A stretch of 64,000 nucleotides of DNA from contig NZ_MZMV01000001.1 in the NCBI RefSeq assembly GCF_002210435.1, positions 186,001-250,000 on the forward strand. The letters are read 5' to 3'. Each line of letters opens with the position of its first letter. The stretch's first letter is position 1. Below are positions 11,301-23,070 of this stretch, in pieces. The translations under genes and the position numbers were made by a program. The notes under the pieces are model-generated. The model was given only the letters and a program-made list of their open reading frames with translations, ran no database searches and was not told where the DNA came from. The DNA is from Micromonospora wenchangensis (lineage in GTDB: Bacteria > Actinomycetota > Actinomycetes > Mycobacteriales > Micromonosporaceae).

Positions 11301-11915
11301 TCAGGTGGCGGGCAGCACCTTGGCGGCGAGCTTCGCCAACTCGCGCAACGCCTTGCCCCGGTGGCTGATCGCGTCCTTCTCCTGCGGGGTCAGCTCCGCG
11401 TTGGTCCGCTCCTGGCCGTCGCCCACGAAGATCGGGTCGTACCCGAAGCCGCCCTCGCCGCGTGGGGCGCGCAGCAGCCGGCCGGGCTGGCGGCCGTCGA
11501 CCAGGTGCTCCTTGCCGCCGGGCAGCACCAGCGCCACGGTGCAGACGAACGACGCCCCCCGGTGCTCGTCGGGCAGGTCGGCGATCTGGTCCAGCACCAG
11601 TTGCAGGTTGGCCCGGTCGTCGCCGTGCCGGCCGGCCCAGCGGGCGCTGAACACCCCGGGCATGCCGTTGAGCGCGTCGACGGCGATGCCGGAGTCGTCG
11701 GCGATGGTGGGCAGACCCGTGCGCCGGCAGCCCTCCCGGGCCTTGATCAGGGCGTTCTCGCCGAAGGTGAGGCCGGTCTCGGGCAGCTCCGGGTACTCCT
11801 CGACGTCGTCGAGGCCGAGCAGGGCGATCCGGTGCGCGCCGAGCGCGCCGTCCAGGATGCGCTGCAACTCCACCAGCTTCTTACGGTTACGGGTGGCGAG
11901 CAGGACCTTGTTCAT
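11301..11915 (-). CDS. rdgB: Non-canonical purine NTP pyrophosphatase (RdgB/HAM1)
   Basis: 204 residues. It hydrolyses dITP, XTP and ITP to monophosphates, keeping deaminated purines out of nucleic acids. The hallmark N-terminus [52 protein letters not shown] and SHRGKAL are present. ATG 11915 forms an ATGA overlap with the rph stop, indicating translational coupling; a longer in-frame reading upstream lies inside rph and is unlikely. M. tuberculosis Rv1341 is the positional equivalent. Confidence 0.95.
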   Translation of the reverse strand: MNKVLLATRNRKKLVELQRILDGALGAHRIALLGLDDVEEYPELPETGLTFGENALIKAREGCRRTGLPTIADDSGIAVDALNGMPGVFSARWAGRHGDDRANLQLVLDQIADLPDEHRGASFVCTVALVLPGGKEHLVDGRQPGRLLRAPRGEGGFGYDPIFVGDGQERTNAELTPQEKDAISHRGKALRELAKLAAKVLPAT

Positions 11916-12640
11916 GATGCGAGAGCCTTCCGCTGCGCCTCGGCCAGTTCCAGACAACCCAACGACGCGACGTCCAGCAACGCGTCGAGCTGCGCCCGGG
12001 AGAAGACGCCGTCCTCGCCCGTGCCCTGCACCTCGACGAAGTCCCCCTCGCCGGTGCAGACGACGTTCATGTCCACCTCGGCGGCCACGTCCTCGACGTA
12101 GCAGAGGTCGAGCAGCGGCTCGCCAGCGACGATCCCGACGCTGACCGCGGCCACCGACCGGTGCATCACCCTCTCCGGCTTGCCGGCCAACGACTTGCGG
12201 CCGGCCAGCCAGCTCACCGCGTCGTAGAGGGCCACGTACGCGCCGGTGATCGAGGCGGTGCGGGTGCCGCCGTCGGCCTGGAGCACGTCGCAGTCCAGCA
12301 CGATCGAGTTCTCGCCGAGCGCCTTGAGGTCGACGCAGGCGCGCAGGCTGCGGCCGATCAGCCGGGAGATCTCGTGGGTCCGCCCACCGATCTTGCCGCG
12401 CACGCTCTCCCGGTCGGAGCGGGTGTTGGTGGCCCGGGGCAGCATCGCGTACTCGGCGGTCACCCAGCCGAGCCCGGAGCCCTTGCGCCAGCGGGGCACA
12501 CCCTCGGTGACGCTCGCCGTGCAGAGCACCCGGGTGCCGCCGAACTCGACGAGCACCGAGCCCTCCGGGTGGGTGCTCCAGCCCCGGGTCAACGTCACCG
12601 GTCGGAGTTGGTCGGGCCGCCGCCCGTCAGGTCGTGCCAT
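11912..12640 (-). CDS. rph: Ribonuclease PH
   Basis: 242 residues. A phosphorolytic 3'-5' exoribonuclease that trims tRNA 3' ends. Family motifs include [66 protein letters not shown] and [12 protein letters not shown]. It is the upstream partner of rdgB, as in many actinobacteria (Rv1340-Rv1341). Confidence 0.96.
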   Translation of the reverse strand: MARPDGRRPDQLRPVTLTRGWSTHPEGSVLVEFGGTRVLCTASVTEGVPRWRKGSGLGWVTAEYAMLPRATNTRSDRESVRGKIGGRTHEISRLIGRSLRACVDLKALGENSIVLDCDVLQADGGTRTASITGAYVALYDAVSWLAGRKSLAGKPERVMHRSVAAVSVGIVAGEPLLDLCYVEDVAAEVDMNVVCTGEGDFVEVQGTGEDGVFSRAQLDALLDVASLGCLELAEAQRKALAS

Positions 12641-12686
12641 CCCTGCACCCTATGCGGTCGCATGATCGGCGCATGCCCGGGTGGGC

Positions 12687-13433
12687 TCAGACGTCGTAGC
12701 TCGCGCCCGCCCGCACCACTTCCAGCGGCCCGGTGAACGCCCCGGCCGCCGAGGCGACGGTGTGCGACTCGCTGCCCCAGGCCGCCACCAGGTGGGTCAG
12801 CAGCAGCCGGCCCACCCCCGCCTTGGTGGCCGTCTCGCCCGCCTCCCGGCCGGTCAGGTGCAGATCCGGCGGGTTGTCCACCCCGTCGAGGTAGCTGGCC
12901 TCGCAGAGGAAGACGTCGGCGTCCTGGGCGAGCCGCAGCAGCGCGTCACAGGGGGCGGTGTCCGAGGAGTAGCAGAGCACCCGACCCTCGTGCTCCAACC
13001 GCACCCCGTACGTCTCGATCGGATGGTTGACCCGGTCCACGGTGACGGTGAACGGGCCGATCGGGAAGGTGCCCGGCTGGAGGCCGTAGAACTGGTAGAC
13101 GTCCTCGACGGTGCTGTCGTCCTGGCCGTAGGCGGTGGCGAGCCGGTCCGGGGCGCCCGGCGGCGCGTAGACCGGCAGCGGCGGGTACGGGCCGTCCGGG
13201 GCGTACCGGCGGACCACCACGTACGACGCGGCGTCGAGGATGTGGTCGCAGTGCAGGTGGGTCAGGAGGATGGCGTCGGGGGCGTGCAGGCCGGCGTACC
13301 GCTGGAGGGTGGACAGCGAGCCCGGCCCGAAGTCGACGAGCAGCCGGAAACCCTGCGCCTCGATCAGGTAGGCGGAGCAGGGGGATTCGGGGCCGGGGAA
13401 GCTTCCCGCACAGCCCAGGACGGTCAGCCGCAT
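12687..13433 (-). CDS. Metallo-beta-lactamase-fold phosphodiesterase (Rv1339-like)
   Basis: 248 residues from ATG 13433; a TTG 15 bp upstream is possible but less likely. It is a RNase Z-like MBL hydrolase with the zinc motif LLTHLHCDHILDA, then YSSDTAPCD, CEASYLDG and LLLTHL. It sits directly upstream of rph-rdgB, exactly as Rv1339 does in M. tuberculosis. Rv1339 has been reported as an atypical class II cAMP phosphodiesterase. By position and motif this is the likely orthologue and may lower cAMP. An RNase Z role is the alternative. Confidence 0.85.
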   Translation of the reverse strand: MRLTVLGCAGSFPGPESPCSAYLIEAQGFRLLVDFGPGSLSTLQRYAGLHAPDAILLTHLHCDHILDAASYVVVRRYAPDGPYPPLPVYAPPGAPDRLATAYGQDDSTVEDVYQFYGLQPGTFPIGPFTVTVDRVNHPIETYGVRLEHEGRVLCYSSDTAPCDALLRLAQDADVFLCEASYLDGVDNPPDLHLTGREAGETATKAGVGRLLLTHLVAAWGSESHTVASAAGAFTGPLEVVRAGASYDV

Positions 13434-13584
13434 CCGGTCGCCCCACAATTACGGTACGTAGTCGACACGCCGGAGTCAGCACCGATTATGATCTCTACCG
13501 ACGCGTACGCCACGGTGCGCAGCCTACGCGCAGCGACGGCAGGGCAAGAATCATCTTCTGGAAGTTGTCATCAACGTGACACCC

Positions 13585-13620
13585 GCGGGGGCCGGCCGAT
13601 GGTCCGCCGACCGGCCCCGC
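13585..13620. terminator. Terminator-like hairpin after cysM
   Basis: GC-rich inverted repeat: a 10-bp stem (with a single-base bulge) between 13585-13595 and 13611-13620, just beyond the cysM stop on the minus strand. No T-run. Confidence 0.5.
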
Positions 13621-13626
13621 GCCGGG

Positions 13627-15520
<1,894 letters not shown>

Positions 15521-15575
15521 GTCGCCCAGCCTAGCGCCCACCCGCCGCGCCCGGCGAGGCGGTGACCGTCACAGT

Positions 15576-16091
15576 TCAGTCGATCATGGCGTTGAGCAGG
15601 GATTCCTGCAGATAACCCAGATAGGCGTAGACCGACAGTTGGAACACCCGTGACGACGTGGGGTCGTCGGCGACCGCGTCGTCGAGCTCCTCACCCAGGT
15701 CGGTGCCGTCCCTGATCTCCAGCCGGACGCCCATCGCCAGCCGGGCGTCGTTGAGCGCCCGCAGCCACGCCTCGGCCGCCTCGGCGTCCAGCCGCACCTC
15801 GCCACCGGCCGACTCGGGCAGCGCGGCCAGCACCGCCCCCGCCTGGTCGATCTTGGCGGTCTTCAGGTCGCCCTCGGTGTACCGGCGGAACTCCGCCGTG
15901 CCCGCCGGATCGTCCGGGTAGGCGTCGGGGAAGAGCCGCCCGACGACCGGGTCGGTGTGGTCGAAGCCGTCGGTGAGCAGGCCGACCACCTCGGTGGCGA
16001 CCTTGCGCAGCACCCGGACCTCGTCAACGGCGAAGGTCGCCACGTAACAGCCGCCCTGGCGGCGGAACATGCTCACCGCGTCAACCCCCAT
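15576..16091 (-). CDS. DUF2017 family protein
   Basis: 171 residues if started at ATG 16091; ATG 16070 (FRRQGGCYVATF) is an equally reasonable start and neither has a clear ribosome binding site. All-helical acidic protein with RVLRKVATEVVGLL, GRLFPDAYPDD and a C-terminal SVYAYLGYLQESLLNAM. DUF2017 genes sit next to clpS and mec in many actinobacteria, suggesting a link to ClpS-dependent proteolysis, but no function is known to me. It lies between clpS and mec on the same strand. Confidence 0.85.
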   Translation of the reverse strand: MGVDAVSMFRRQGGCYVATFAVDEVRVLRKVATEVVGLLTDGFDHTDPVVGRLFPDAYPDDPAGTAEFRRYTEGDLKTAKIDQAGAVLAALPESAGGEVRLDAEAAEAWLRALNDARLAMGVRLEIRDGTDLGEELDDAVADDPTSSRVFQLSVYAYLGYLQESLLNAMID

Positions 16092-16112
16092 CGCCGCCGC
16101 CGGACCCGCGGG

Positions 16113-16195
16113 CCCGGCTCACTCCTCGCGCTCACCAGACCCGCCGTGGTTCGCGACTGCGGGGCTCGCAAACCCGGCTCACTCCTCGCGCTCAC
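16113..16195. repeat. 23-bp direct repeat, 60-bp period
   Basis: Identical 23-mers at 16113-16135 and 16173-16195 with an unrelated 37-bp spacer, filling the gap between clpS and the DUF2017 gene. The minus-strand core is GTGAGCGCGAGGAGTGAGC. The clpS stop codon (16192-16194) lies inside the second copy. It looks like a small intergenic repeat family; dispersal elsewhere cannot be tested here. Confidence 0.8.
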
Positions 16196-16482
16196 GAACG
16201 GTCCACCGTCGCCCAGAGGCCGTAGGCGTGCAACTGCGACGCGTCGTGCTCCATCCGCTCCCGGGCGCCGCTGGAGACCACCGCCCGGCCCTTGTGGTGC
16301 ACGTCCAGCATCAGCTTCTCGGCCTTCTCCCGGCTGTAGCCGAACAACTTCTGAAAGACCCAGGTCACGTACGTCATGAGGTTGACCGGGTCGTCCCAGA
16401 CGATCGTCACCCACTGCCGGTCCTCGACCGGCACCTCGTCGGTGTCCGGCGTCTCGACCGGGGCAACCTGTGGAGCGGCCAT
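16192..16482 (-). CDS. clpS: ATP-dependent Clp protease adaptor
   Basis: 96 residues from ATG 16482 (an ATG at 16491 is also possible). ClpS hands N-degron substrates to ClpA/ClpC-ClpP. The core [20 protein letters not shown] contains the conserved N-end-rule pocket Asp-Asp, followed by the [17 protein letters not shown] stretch that binds the Clp ATPase. The C-terminal residues TVDRS are encoded at the edge of a repeat element. Rv1331 is the mycobacterial counterpart. Confidence 0.93.
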   Translation of the reverse strand: MAAPQVAPVETPDTDEVPVEDRQWVTIVWDDPVNLMTYVTWVFQKLFGYSREKAEKLMLDVHHKGRAVVSSGARERMEHDASQLHAYGLWATVDRS

Positions 16483-16612
16483 GCCCCCCATCGTGCCACC
16501 GGAAGCGGCGATCCGATGAACCGGAACGCCGCGACGGCCCCGATCACCCTCCCGAGCTGCGCAAATCGGGAGGGCTGCGGACACGGCGGGGATTCGCACC
16601 GGGACGCTCGGT

Positions 16613-18148
16613 TCAGGCGAGCAGGATGCCGTGGTCGAGGGCGTCGGTGAGGACCCCGTCGAGCGCGAGCCGGAACGCCTCGAACCGCCGGGCCACCTCG
16701 CGGGACAACTCCAGCTCGACCTCGCGCAACGCCCGTTGCGCCCAGGACCGGGCGGCGTTCGGATCGTCGTTGCCGGGGCTGCGCCAGTGCTGCCAGCAGC
16801 CGCCGGACAGGGCGACCCCGATCCGGGGCAGCACCTCGGTCCGGGGTGCGCCGGGATGACCGAGCAGGGCGTCCAGGGCGCCGGCCCCGGAGAGCACCGC
16901 CACCCCGGCGGTGCCGGTGACCAGGAGCACCCGGTCCAGCTCCTGACCGGTCGGATGGTCGGCCAACCCCCACCGGACGGCCGCGCCGATGCGGTGGCGC
17001 ACCCCCTCGGCCAGCGGTGCCCCGAAGATCCGGGCGGTGGCCCCGTCGAGGATGTCCCGTACGGCCCGGTCCTGCTGCTCGGTCGCGAGCAGGGAGAGCG
17101 CCTCCAGCTCCCGGTCGAGCAGTTGCGGCAGGCCCGCGCAGCCCACCCCGAAGACGATCTCCTGGACGGTGCGCAGGTGGATGTTGGCCAGTTCGAGCGC
17201 GAGCTGCTGGCGGATGCCCCGGGCGCGGAGCCGGCTCTGCCGCTCCAACCCCTCGGCCCAGTCGTCGCCGGGTGGTTCGGGGGCCACCGGCACCCGCCCG
17301 TGCGCGCCGGGCGGCACGGGTGGCCGGGAACTCGCCCGGCGCAGTCCCTCGATGGCCGACCAGCCGACCAACGCCCGGCGCAGGTCCGGGTGCTCGGCCC
17401 GGTGCACCGGGTACCAGTTGGCCTCGGCCAGCCCCGGCACGGCGGCCAGCAGCGTGGCGCGGTGCGCCGCGACGGTCACCGCCACCGGGTCGACCGGGCC
17501 GCCGGCCGGGGGCCCGTCGGGCGACGTCGGGAGGGCCACCCCGGTGTCGTCGGTGGCGGCCGGCTCCGCCGCCGCCCAACCGCCCGCGCCGGGGGTCACC
17601 ACGAAGAAGACCCGGGCCCGGGTACGCGCCACCTCGGCGAGCAGGTGCAGGTCGGCGGCGGTGAAGGGCTGGTCGGCACCGATCACGAACAGCAGCGCGC
17701 CGGACCGGACGACCGCGTCGAGCAGGACCCGGCCGCCGGCCACCCCGAGGGTGTCGGTGTCCGGTGTGTCGAGCACGGCGAAGTGCCGCAGCAGCGGTTC
17801 CGGCAGGCTCAGCTCGACCCGGCGTGGGGCGCGGGCCAGCGCCGGGCCGGCGGCGGCCTGGTCGGCGCCGTAGGAGTGCGGCTGCCGGTAGCCGGGCACG
17901 TACGCCGCCCGGGTCGCCACCCGGGCGTACCGCACCAGCAGGCTGCTGCCCGCCGGGGTGACGAGCATTCCGGAGGGGACCCCGAGCAGCGCGGCGAGCA
18001 CCTCGCGGCGGGCCGCCCCGGCGGGGCCGGCGGCCACCACGGCGAGCGGCTCGTCGGGGTCGACCTCGGGGGCCTGCGGGTGGGCCGGGAGCGGGCTCCG
18101 GGGCGGCAGCCCGACGGCGTCGGGATGGTCGGACGGGTCGTCGGTCAT
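16613..18148 (-). CDS. Dynamin-like protein with degenerate P-loop
   Basis: 511 residues from ATG 18148 (GGGG five bases upstream). The N-terminal half resembles the G-domain of dynamin-like GTPases: a beta-strand and loop ([21 protein letters not shown]), then a switch-like [16 protein letters not shown], then [19 protein letters not shown]. The nucleotide-binding GxxxxGK[ST] is absent: its place reads GPAGAARRE. No G4 N/TKxD motif is visible. The C-terminal half is helical (about residues 270-511) and ends with a long amphipathic stretch. It is divergent from the LuxR regulator. Probably a structural or regulatory pseudo-GTPase; family assignment is moderate. Confidence 0.6.
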   Translation of the reverse strand: MTDDPSDHPDAVGLPPRSPLPAHPQAPEVDPDEPLAVVAAGPAGAARREVLAALLGVPSGMLVTPAGSSLLVRYARVATRAAYVPGYRQPHSYGADQAAAGPALARAPRRVELSLPEPLLRHFAVLDTPDTDTLGVAGGRVLLDAVVRSGALLFVIGADQPFTAADLHLLAEVARTRARVFFVVTPGAGGWAAAEPAATDDTGVALPTSPDGPPAGGPVDPVAVTVAAHRATLLAAVPGLAEANWYPVHRAEHPDLRRALVGWSAIEGLRRASSRPPVPPGAHGRVPVAPEPPGDDWAEGLERQSRLRARGIRQQLALELANIHLRTVQEIVFGVGCAGLPQLLDRELEALSLLATEQQDRAVRDILDGATARIFGAPLAEGVRHRIGAAVRWGLADHPTGQELDRVLLVTGTAGVAVLSGAGALDALLGHPGAPRTEVLPRIGVALSGGCWQHWRSPGNDDPNAARSWAQRALREVELELSREVARRFEAFRLALDGVLTDALDHGILLA

Positions 18149-18375
18149 GTCGACCCCGGGGAGTGGACCGGGCTTCATTCGGCCTCCGCTCGACGCGGGC
18201 GGCTGACAGCACCCGCGGTAGGACGTCCGATCGGTGACGATGGGCTGCGGGAAGGTTACGGGCCGCACCCGGTTCCACCGGAACATCTCGGATACTCAGC
18301 AGTAACTGCGACATTACTCAACTTCACAGCGTGACCAGGTGTGTCCGGACCGATTTACATCGATATGCTGCTCGG

Positions 18376-21054
18376 ATGAGTCGGTGGAGTTTCGTCGGCC
18401 GAACGGATGAACTCAACCGTCTGTTGGCAACGGTGCACGAGGGCCAGGGGCACGGGCTCTTCTTCAGCGGCAGCGCGGGCGTCGGCAAGAGCCGGCTGCT
18501 CCGCGAGGCGGTGGCCGCACTGCCGCCCGACCGGTACGCGCTGTCGTTCGTCGCGGCCAGCACGGCCACCGCGGCGCTGCCCTTCGGCGGGCTCGCCCCG
18601 GTGCTGCCGGCCGAGCAGCCACCCGGGCTCTCCCCCGCCGGGGTGCTGCGCTGGGGCGTCGACGTGCTCCAGGAGCAGGCGGCCGGGCGGCGCATCGTGC
18701 TCGCCATCGACGACGCCCACCTGCTCGACCCGCCCTCGGCGGCGCTGGTCCACCTGCTCGCCCGCGCCGAGAACACCACCGTGCTGGGCACCCTGCGCAG
18801 CGGCGAGCAGATCCCGCTGCCGATCCGGGCACTGTGGACCGACGACCTGGTCGCGCACGCCGAGCTGGCCCCGCTCGGCCCGGGTGAGACCACCGGCCTG
18901 CTCACCGCCCTGCTGGACGGGCCGGTCGACGCCTGCTCCGCCGAGCGGCTGTTCCGGCTCTCCGCCGGCAACCCGCTGCTGCTGCGGGAACTGGTGCTGG
19001 CCGCCACCACCGGGGGCGAACTGGTCCGCACCTACGGGATGTGGCGGTGGACCGGCCGGCTGGAGCTGGCCCCCAGCCTCACCGACCTGATCGACACCCG
19101 GATCGGCCGGTTGGACCCGGAGGTCCGGGCGGTGGTGGAGCTGGTCGCCTTCGGTGAGCCGCTCGGCCTGCGCCTGCTCGACCGGGCCGCCGACCCGGCC
19201 GCCGTGGAGGTCGCCGAGGAACGCGGGCTGATCAGCGTCGTACCCGACGACCGGCGGACGGACGTCCGGCTCGCCCACCCGCTGTACGGCGAGGTGATCC
19301 GCCGTCGCTGCCCGGTCAGCCGGACCCGCCGCCTGAAGGCCCAGCTCGCCGAGCGGGTGGAGTCGGCCGGCGCCCGCCGCCGGGGCGACCTGCTCCGGGT
19401 GGCGGTGTGGCGGCTCGACTCCGGCACCGCCCAGGACCCGGCCCTGCTGCTGCACGCGGCCGTCCAGGCGTTCACCCGGTACGACGTGCCGTTGGCCACC
19501 CGGCTGGCCCGGGCCGCGCTCGACGCCGACGGCGGCTACGACGCCGCCGAGTTGCTCGCCACCATCCTGATGTTCGGCGACCGGCCGGCCGAGGCGATCG
19601 GGGTGCTCGACGCGGTGGCCGACGACATCGCCTGTGAGGAGCGCCGCAGCCGCTGGCTCACCGTACGCGGGATGGTCAGCTACTGGGGCCTCAGCGAACG
19701 ATCCACCGTGGACACCATCGCGGCGGCCGGGCACGCCCTGACCGACCCCGGGCACCAGGCCCGGGTCCGCGCCTTCGAGGCGATCATGCGGCTGCACGGC
19801 CTGGAGGTCGACACCGCGCTGCGGCTCGGCCGGTCGGTGCTGGACCGGCCGGCGGCCAGCGTCGCCGCCCGGGAGCTGGCCCGGTGCACCATCGCCCACG
19901 CCGACGCGGTGCACGGCCGGTTCCGGGCCAGCGCCACGGCGATCGACCGGGTGCAGGCGGAGGCGGCGAACTGGCGGGCCGACATGCCGTACCTGCAACT
20001 GGCCATGGAACTGGCCCGGGGCACCCGGCTGGCGCTCTCCGGGGACCTGGCCGGCATCGACGCCATCGTGGCCGACGAGTTCGCCGACCAGGCCGGCGCC
20101 GGTGACTTCCGGCTCGGCACCGGTTACCTGTCCATCCTCCAGGCGTACGCGGCGCGGCTGCGCGGTCGTGGCGACGACGCGCTCAAGGCCAGCCTCGGCG
20201 CGTGCGCGGTGCTCGCCACCAGCCGGGTCTTCGCGGGACTGGCGCACGCCGAACGGGCCCAGGCGGCGGTGCTGCGCGGCGACCCGGCCACCGCCGCGGA
20301 GGCGATGGCCGAGGCCGACCGGACCCAGGCCCCCGGCATGGCGGTGCTCCAACCGTGGCTGGAGCAGGCGCGGGCCGCGGTGCTGGCCGCCGGGGGCGAC
20401 CCGGCCGGGGCGGCGCGGCACCTCGGCACGCTGGCCGACCGGTTGCGCGCCGACGGGTTCGCCGGCCACGAGGTGCTGGTGCTGCACGACCTGGTACGGC
20501 TCGGCCGGGCCACCGCCCCGGTCGGGCCGACCTGCACCGACGGCAGCCGGCGTACGGTGGCGCAGCGGTTGACCGAACTCTCCGAGACCGTCGACGGGGC
20601 GCTGACCCCGCTGCTCGCCCGGTACGCGCGGGCCGCCGCCGCCCGGGACGGGGAGGCCCTGCTGGAGGTGGCGGACGGCCTCACGAAACTCGACCTGACG
20701 GTCTGGGCGGTCGACGCCACGGCCACGGCGCTGCACGGCTGGCGGCGGGACCGCTCGACGTCGGCCGCCGCCGCCCACGAACGGCTCGCCGCCCTGCTCA
20801 CCCGCTGCGACCAGATCCGTACCCCGGCGCTTACCGCGTTGCGGCCCACGCTCAGCGGCCGGGAGCTGGAGGTCGCCGCGCTCGCCGCCGCCGGGGTGAC
20901 CAGCCGGGCCATCGCGGGCCGGCTGTTCCTGTCGCCCCGGACGGTGGAGAACCATCTCCAGCGGGTCTACAGCAAGCTCGGCATCACCGGCCGGGCCGAG
21001 TTGGGTGCGGCACTGCGGTCCGTCCCGGGCCACGGCGACGCTCCGACCGGCTGA
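18376..21054 (+). CDS. Large ATP-binding LuxR-family regulator (LAL)
   Basis: 892 residues from ATG 18376. An N-terminal AAA/NACHT-type ATPase carries Walker A GSAGVGKS (residues 32-39) and Walker B IVLAIDDAHLLD. A long helical, TPR-like middle region follows, then a C-terminal LuxR HTH (LSGRELEVAALAAAGVTSRA, then TVENHLQRVYSKLG). LAL proteins are MalT-like activators whose DNA binding depends on ATP and an inducer. Many sit in secondary-metabolite clusters, but no such cluster is near. pncB begins 16 bp downstream, so the regulator may be co-transcribed with NAD salvage. Confidence 0.92.
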   Translation: MSRWSFVGRTDELNRLLATVHEGQGHGLFFSGSAGVGKSRLLREAVAALPPDRYALSFVAASTATAALPFGGLAPVLPAEQPPGLSPAGVLRWGVDVLQEQAAGRRIVLAIDDAHLLDPPSAALVHLLARAENTTVLGTLRSGEQIPLPIRALWTDDLVAHAELAPLGPGETTGLLTALLDGPVDACSAERLFRLSAGNPLLLRELVLAATTGGELVRTYGMWRWTGRLELAPSLTDLIDTRIGRLDPEVRAVVELVAFGEPLGLRLLDRAADPAAVEVAEERGLISVVPDDRRTDVRLAHPLYGEVIRRRCPVSRTRRLKAQLAERVESAGARRRGDLLRVAVWRLDSGTAQDPALLLHAAVQAFTRYDVPLATRLARAALDADGGYDAAELLATILMFGDRPAEAIGVLDAVADDIACEERRSRWLTVRGMVSYWGLSERSTVDTIAAAGHALTDPGHQARVRAFEAIMRLHGLEVDTALRLGRSVLDRPAASVAARELARCTIAHADAVHGRFRASATAIDRVQAEAANWRADMPYLQLAMELARGTRLALSGDLAGIDAIVADEFADQAGAGDFRLGTGYLSILQAYAARLRGRGDDALKASLGACAVLATSRVFAGLAHAERAQAAVLRGDPATAAEAMAEADRTQAPGMAVLQPWLEQARAAVLAAGGDPAGAARHLGTLADRLRADGFAGHEVLVLHDLVRLGRATAPVGPTCTDGSRRTVAQRLTELSETVDGALTPLLARYARAAAARDGEALLEVADGLTKLDLTVWAVDATATALHGWRRDRSTSAAAAHERLAALLTRCDQIRTPALTALRPTLSGRELEVAALAAAGVTSRAIAGRLFLSPRTVENHLQRVYSKLGITGRAELGAALRSVPGHGDAPTG

Positions 21055-21070
21055 ACTCTAGGCTGGGCTG

Positions 21071-22357
21071 GTGAGCCACCTTCGCCCCGCGCTGCTGACC
21101 GACCACTACGAGCTGACCATGGTCAGTGCCGCCCTGCGCGACGGCACCGCCGACCGCCGGTGCACCTTCGAGGTGTTCAGCCGACGCCTGCCCGCCGGAC
21201 GCCGGTACGGGGTGGTCGCGGGGACCGGCCGCCTGATCGACCTGGTCAGGGAGTTCCGGTTCGCCCCCGAGGAGGTCGAGTTCCTGCTCCGCACCGGGGT
21301 GGTGGACGAGCCGGCCGCCCGCTGGCTGGCCGACTACCGGTTCACCGGCGACATCGACGGGTACGCCGAGGGCGAGCTGTTCTTCCCCGGCTCCCCGATC
21401 CTCACCATCTCCGGCGGCTTCGCCGAGTGCGTGGTGCTGGAGACGCTGGTGCTGTCGGTGCTCAACCACGACTGCGCGGTGGCCGCGGCGGCCGCCCGGA
21501 TGGTCACCGCGGCCCGGGGCCGGGCCCTGATCGAGATGGGCTCCCGGCGGGCCCACGAGGAGGCGGCGGTGGCCGCGGCGCGGGCGGCGTACCTGGCCGG
21601 GTTCCGGTTCACCTCCAACCTCTCCGCCGGCCAGCGGTACGGCATCCCCACCGCCGGGACCGCCGCGCACGCGTTCACGCTGCTGCACGACGACGAGCGG
21701 ACGGCGTTCGCCTCGCAGGTCGCCACGTTGGGCCGGGACACCACGCTGCTGGTCGACACGTACGACATCAGCCAGGGCATCCGGACCGCCATCGAGGTGG
21801 CCGGGCCGCAGCTACGGGCCGTCCGGATCGACTCCGGCGACCTCGCGGTCATCGCCCAGCAGTCCCGGGAACTGCTCGACTCGCTCGGCGCCACCGAGAC
21901 GAAGATCATCGTCTCGGGGGATCTCGACGAGTACGCCATCGCCGCGCTCGCTGCCGAACCCGTCGACATGTACGGCGCGGGCACCGCCGTGGTGACCGGC
22001 TCCGGCGCGCCCACCGCCAGCCTGGTCTACAAGCTGGTCGAGGTGGACGGGCGGCCGGTGGTCAAGCGGTCCGAGAACAAGGGCACCATCGGGGGCCGCA
22101 AGGTCGCGGTGCGCCGGCACAAGCCCACCGGCACCGCCACCGAGGAGGTCATCGTCTCGCAGGGCGTGCCGGACCGGCAGGCCAACGACCGGCTGCTCCA
22201 GCACTCGTACGTGGTCGACGGCGAACCGGTCGACCTGCCGGGCATCGAGCAGTCCCGCGAGCACCTGCGCCAGTGCCTGATCTCGATCCCGTGGGAGGGG
22301 TTGAAGCTCTCCGCAGGTGATCCGGCGATCCCGGTCACGGTCGTGCCGGCCGGTTGA
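21071..22357 (+). CDS. pncB: Nicotinate phosphoribosyltransferase
   Basis: 428 residues from GTG 21071. It makes nicotinate mononucleotide from nicotinate and PRPP in NAD salvage. Motifs: LLTDHYELTMVSAAL (N-terminus), GFRFTSNLSAGQRYGIPTAGT, VRIDSGDLA and DMYGAGTAVVTG, which bind PRPP and substrate. It lies downstream of the LAL gene and upstream of pncA, forming a two-step nicotinamide-to-NaMN pathway. M. tuberculosis pncB1 (Rv1330c) is next to clpS, as here. Confidence 0.95.
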   Translation: MSHLRPALLTDHYELTMVSAALRDGTADRRCTFEVFSRRLPAGRRYGVVAGTGRLIDLVREFRFAPEEVEFLLRTGVVDEPAARWLADYRFTGDIDGYAEGELFFPGSPILTISGGFAECVVLETLVLSVLNHDCAVAAAAARMVTAARGRALIEMGSRRAHEEAAVAAARAAYLAGFRFTSNLSAGQRYGIPTAGTAAHAFTLLHDDERTAFASQVATLGRDTTLLVDTYDISQGIRTAIEVAGPQLRAVRIDSGDLAVIAQQSRELLDSLGATETKIIVSGDLDEYAIAALAAEPVDMYGAGTAVVTGSGAPTASLVYKLVEVDGRPVVKRSENKGTIGGRKVAVRRHKPTGTATEEVIVSQGVPDRQANDRLLQHSYVVDGEPVDLPGIEQSREHLRQCLISIPWEGLKLSAGDPAIPVTVVPAG

Positions 22358-22424
22358 GCCGTCGGGGCAGACTGGGTCGTGCCGCAGGTGGATCACCGGC
22401 GGCGAGCGGAGAGGAAGGGCACCG

Positions 22425-23006
22425 ATGGCCAACGCGCTGATCATCGTGGACGTGCAGAACGACTTCTGTGAGGGCGGTTCCCTCGCCGTCACCGGGGGCG
22501 CGGGCGTGGCCGCCGGCATCTCGGGTCTGTTGGCCGGGGAGCCGCGGCGGTGGGACCACGTGGTCGCCACCAAGGACTACCACGTCGACCCGGGGGCGCA
22601 CTTCGGCGACCCGCCGGACTACGTCGAGTCGTGGCCCCGGCACTGCGTGGTCGGCACCCAGGGCAGCGAGTTCCACCCCGACCTGGTGACCGACCGGGTA
22701 GAGGCGGTCTTCCACAAGGGTGAGCACGCCGCCGCGTACTCCGGGTTCGAGGGGCACGCCGACGACGGCGAGTGCCTGGCCGACTGGCTGCGCCGGCACG
22801 ACGTGGACCGGGTCGACGTGGTCGGGATCGCCACCGACCACTGCGTGCGGGCCACCGCCCTGGACGCCGCCCGGGAGGGCTTCGCCACCACCGTGCTGCT
22901 CGACCTGACGGCGGCGGTCGCGCCGGCGACGCTGGACGTGGCGCTGCGGGCGATGGACGGCGCCGGGGTGACCCTGCGCGGGGAGCCGGTGATCAGCGCC
23001 GCATGA
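22425..23006 (+). CDS. pncA: Nicotinamidase
   Basis: 193 residues from ATG 22425 (GAGGAAGGG upstream). It hydrolyses nicotinamide to nicotinate, feeding PncB. The catalytic triad is Asp9 (IIVDVQNDF), Lys98 (VFHKGEH) and Cys140 (GIATDHCVRA). Metal ligands are in KDYHVDPGAHF. In mycobacteria this enzyme activates pyrazinamide. It lies 67 bp after pncB and probably in the same transcript. Confidence 0.95.
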   Translation: MANALIIVDVQNDFCEGGSLAVTGGAGVAAGISGLLAGEPRRWDHVVATKDYHVDPGAHFGDPPDYVESWPRHCVVGTQGSEFHPDLVTDRVEAVFHKGEHAAAYSGFEGHADDGECLADWLRRHDVDRVDVVGIATDHCVRATALDAAREGFATTVLLDLTAAVAPATLDVALRAMDGAGVTLRGEPVISAA

Positions 23007-23070
23007 GCCGGTAATCGCTTGCCGATGTCGTACCCCCGGTCCAGGATGACCGCCGGAGGTACGGAGCATC

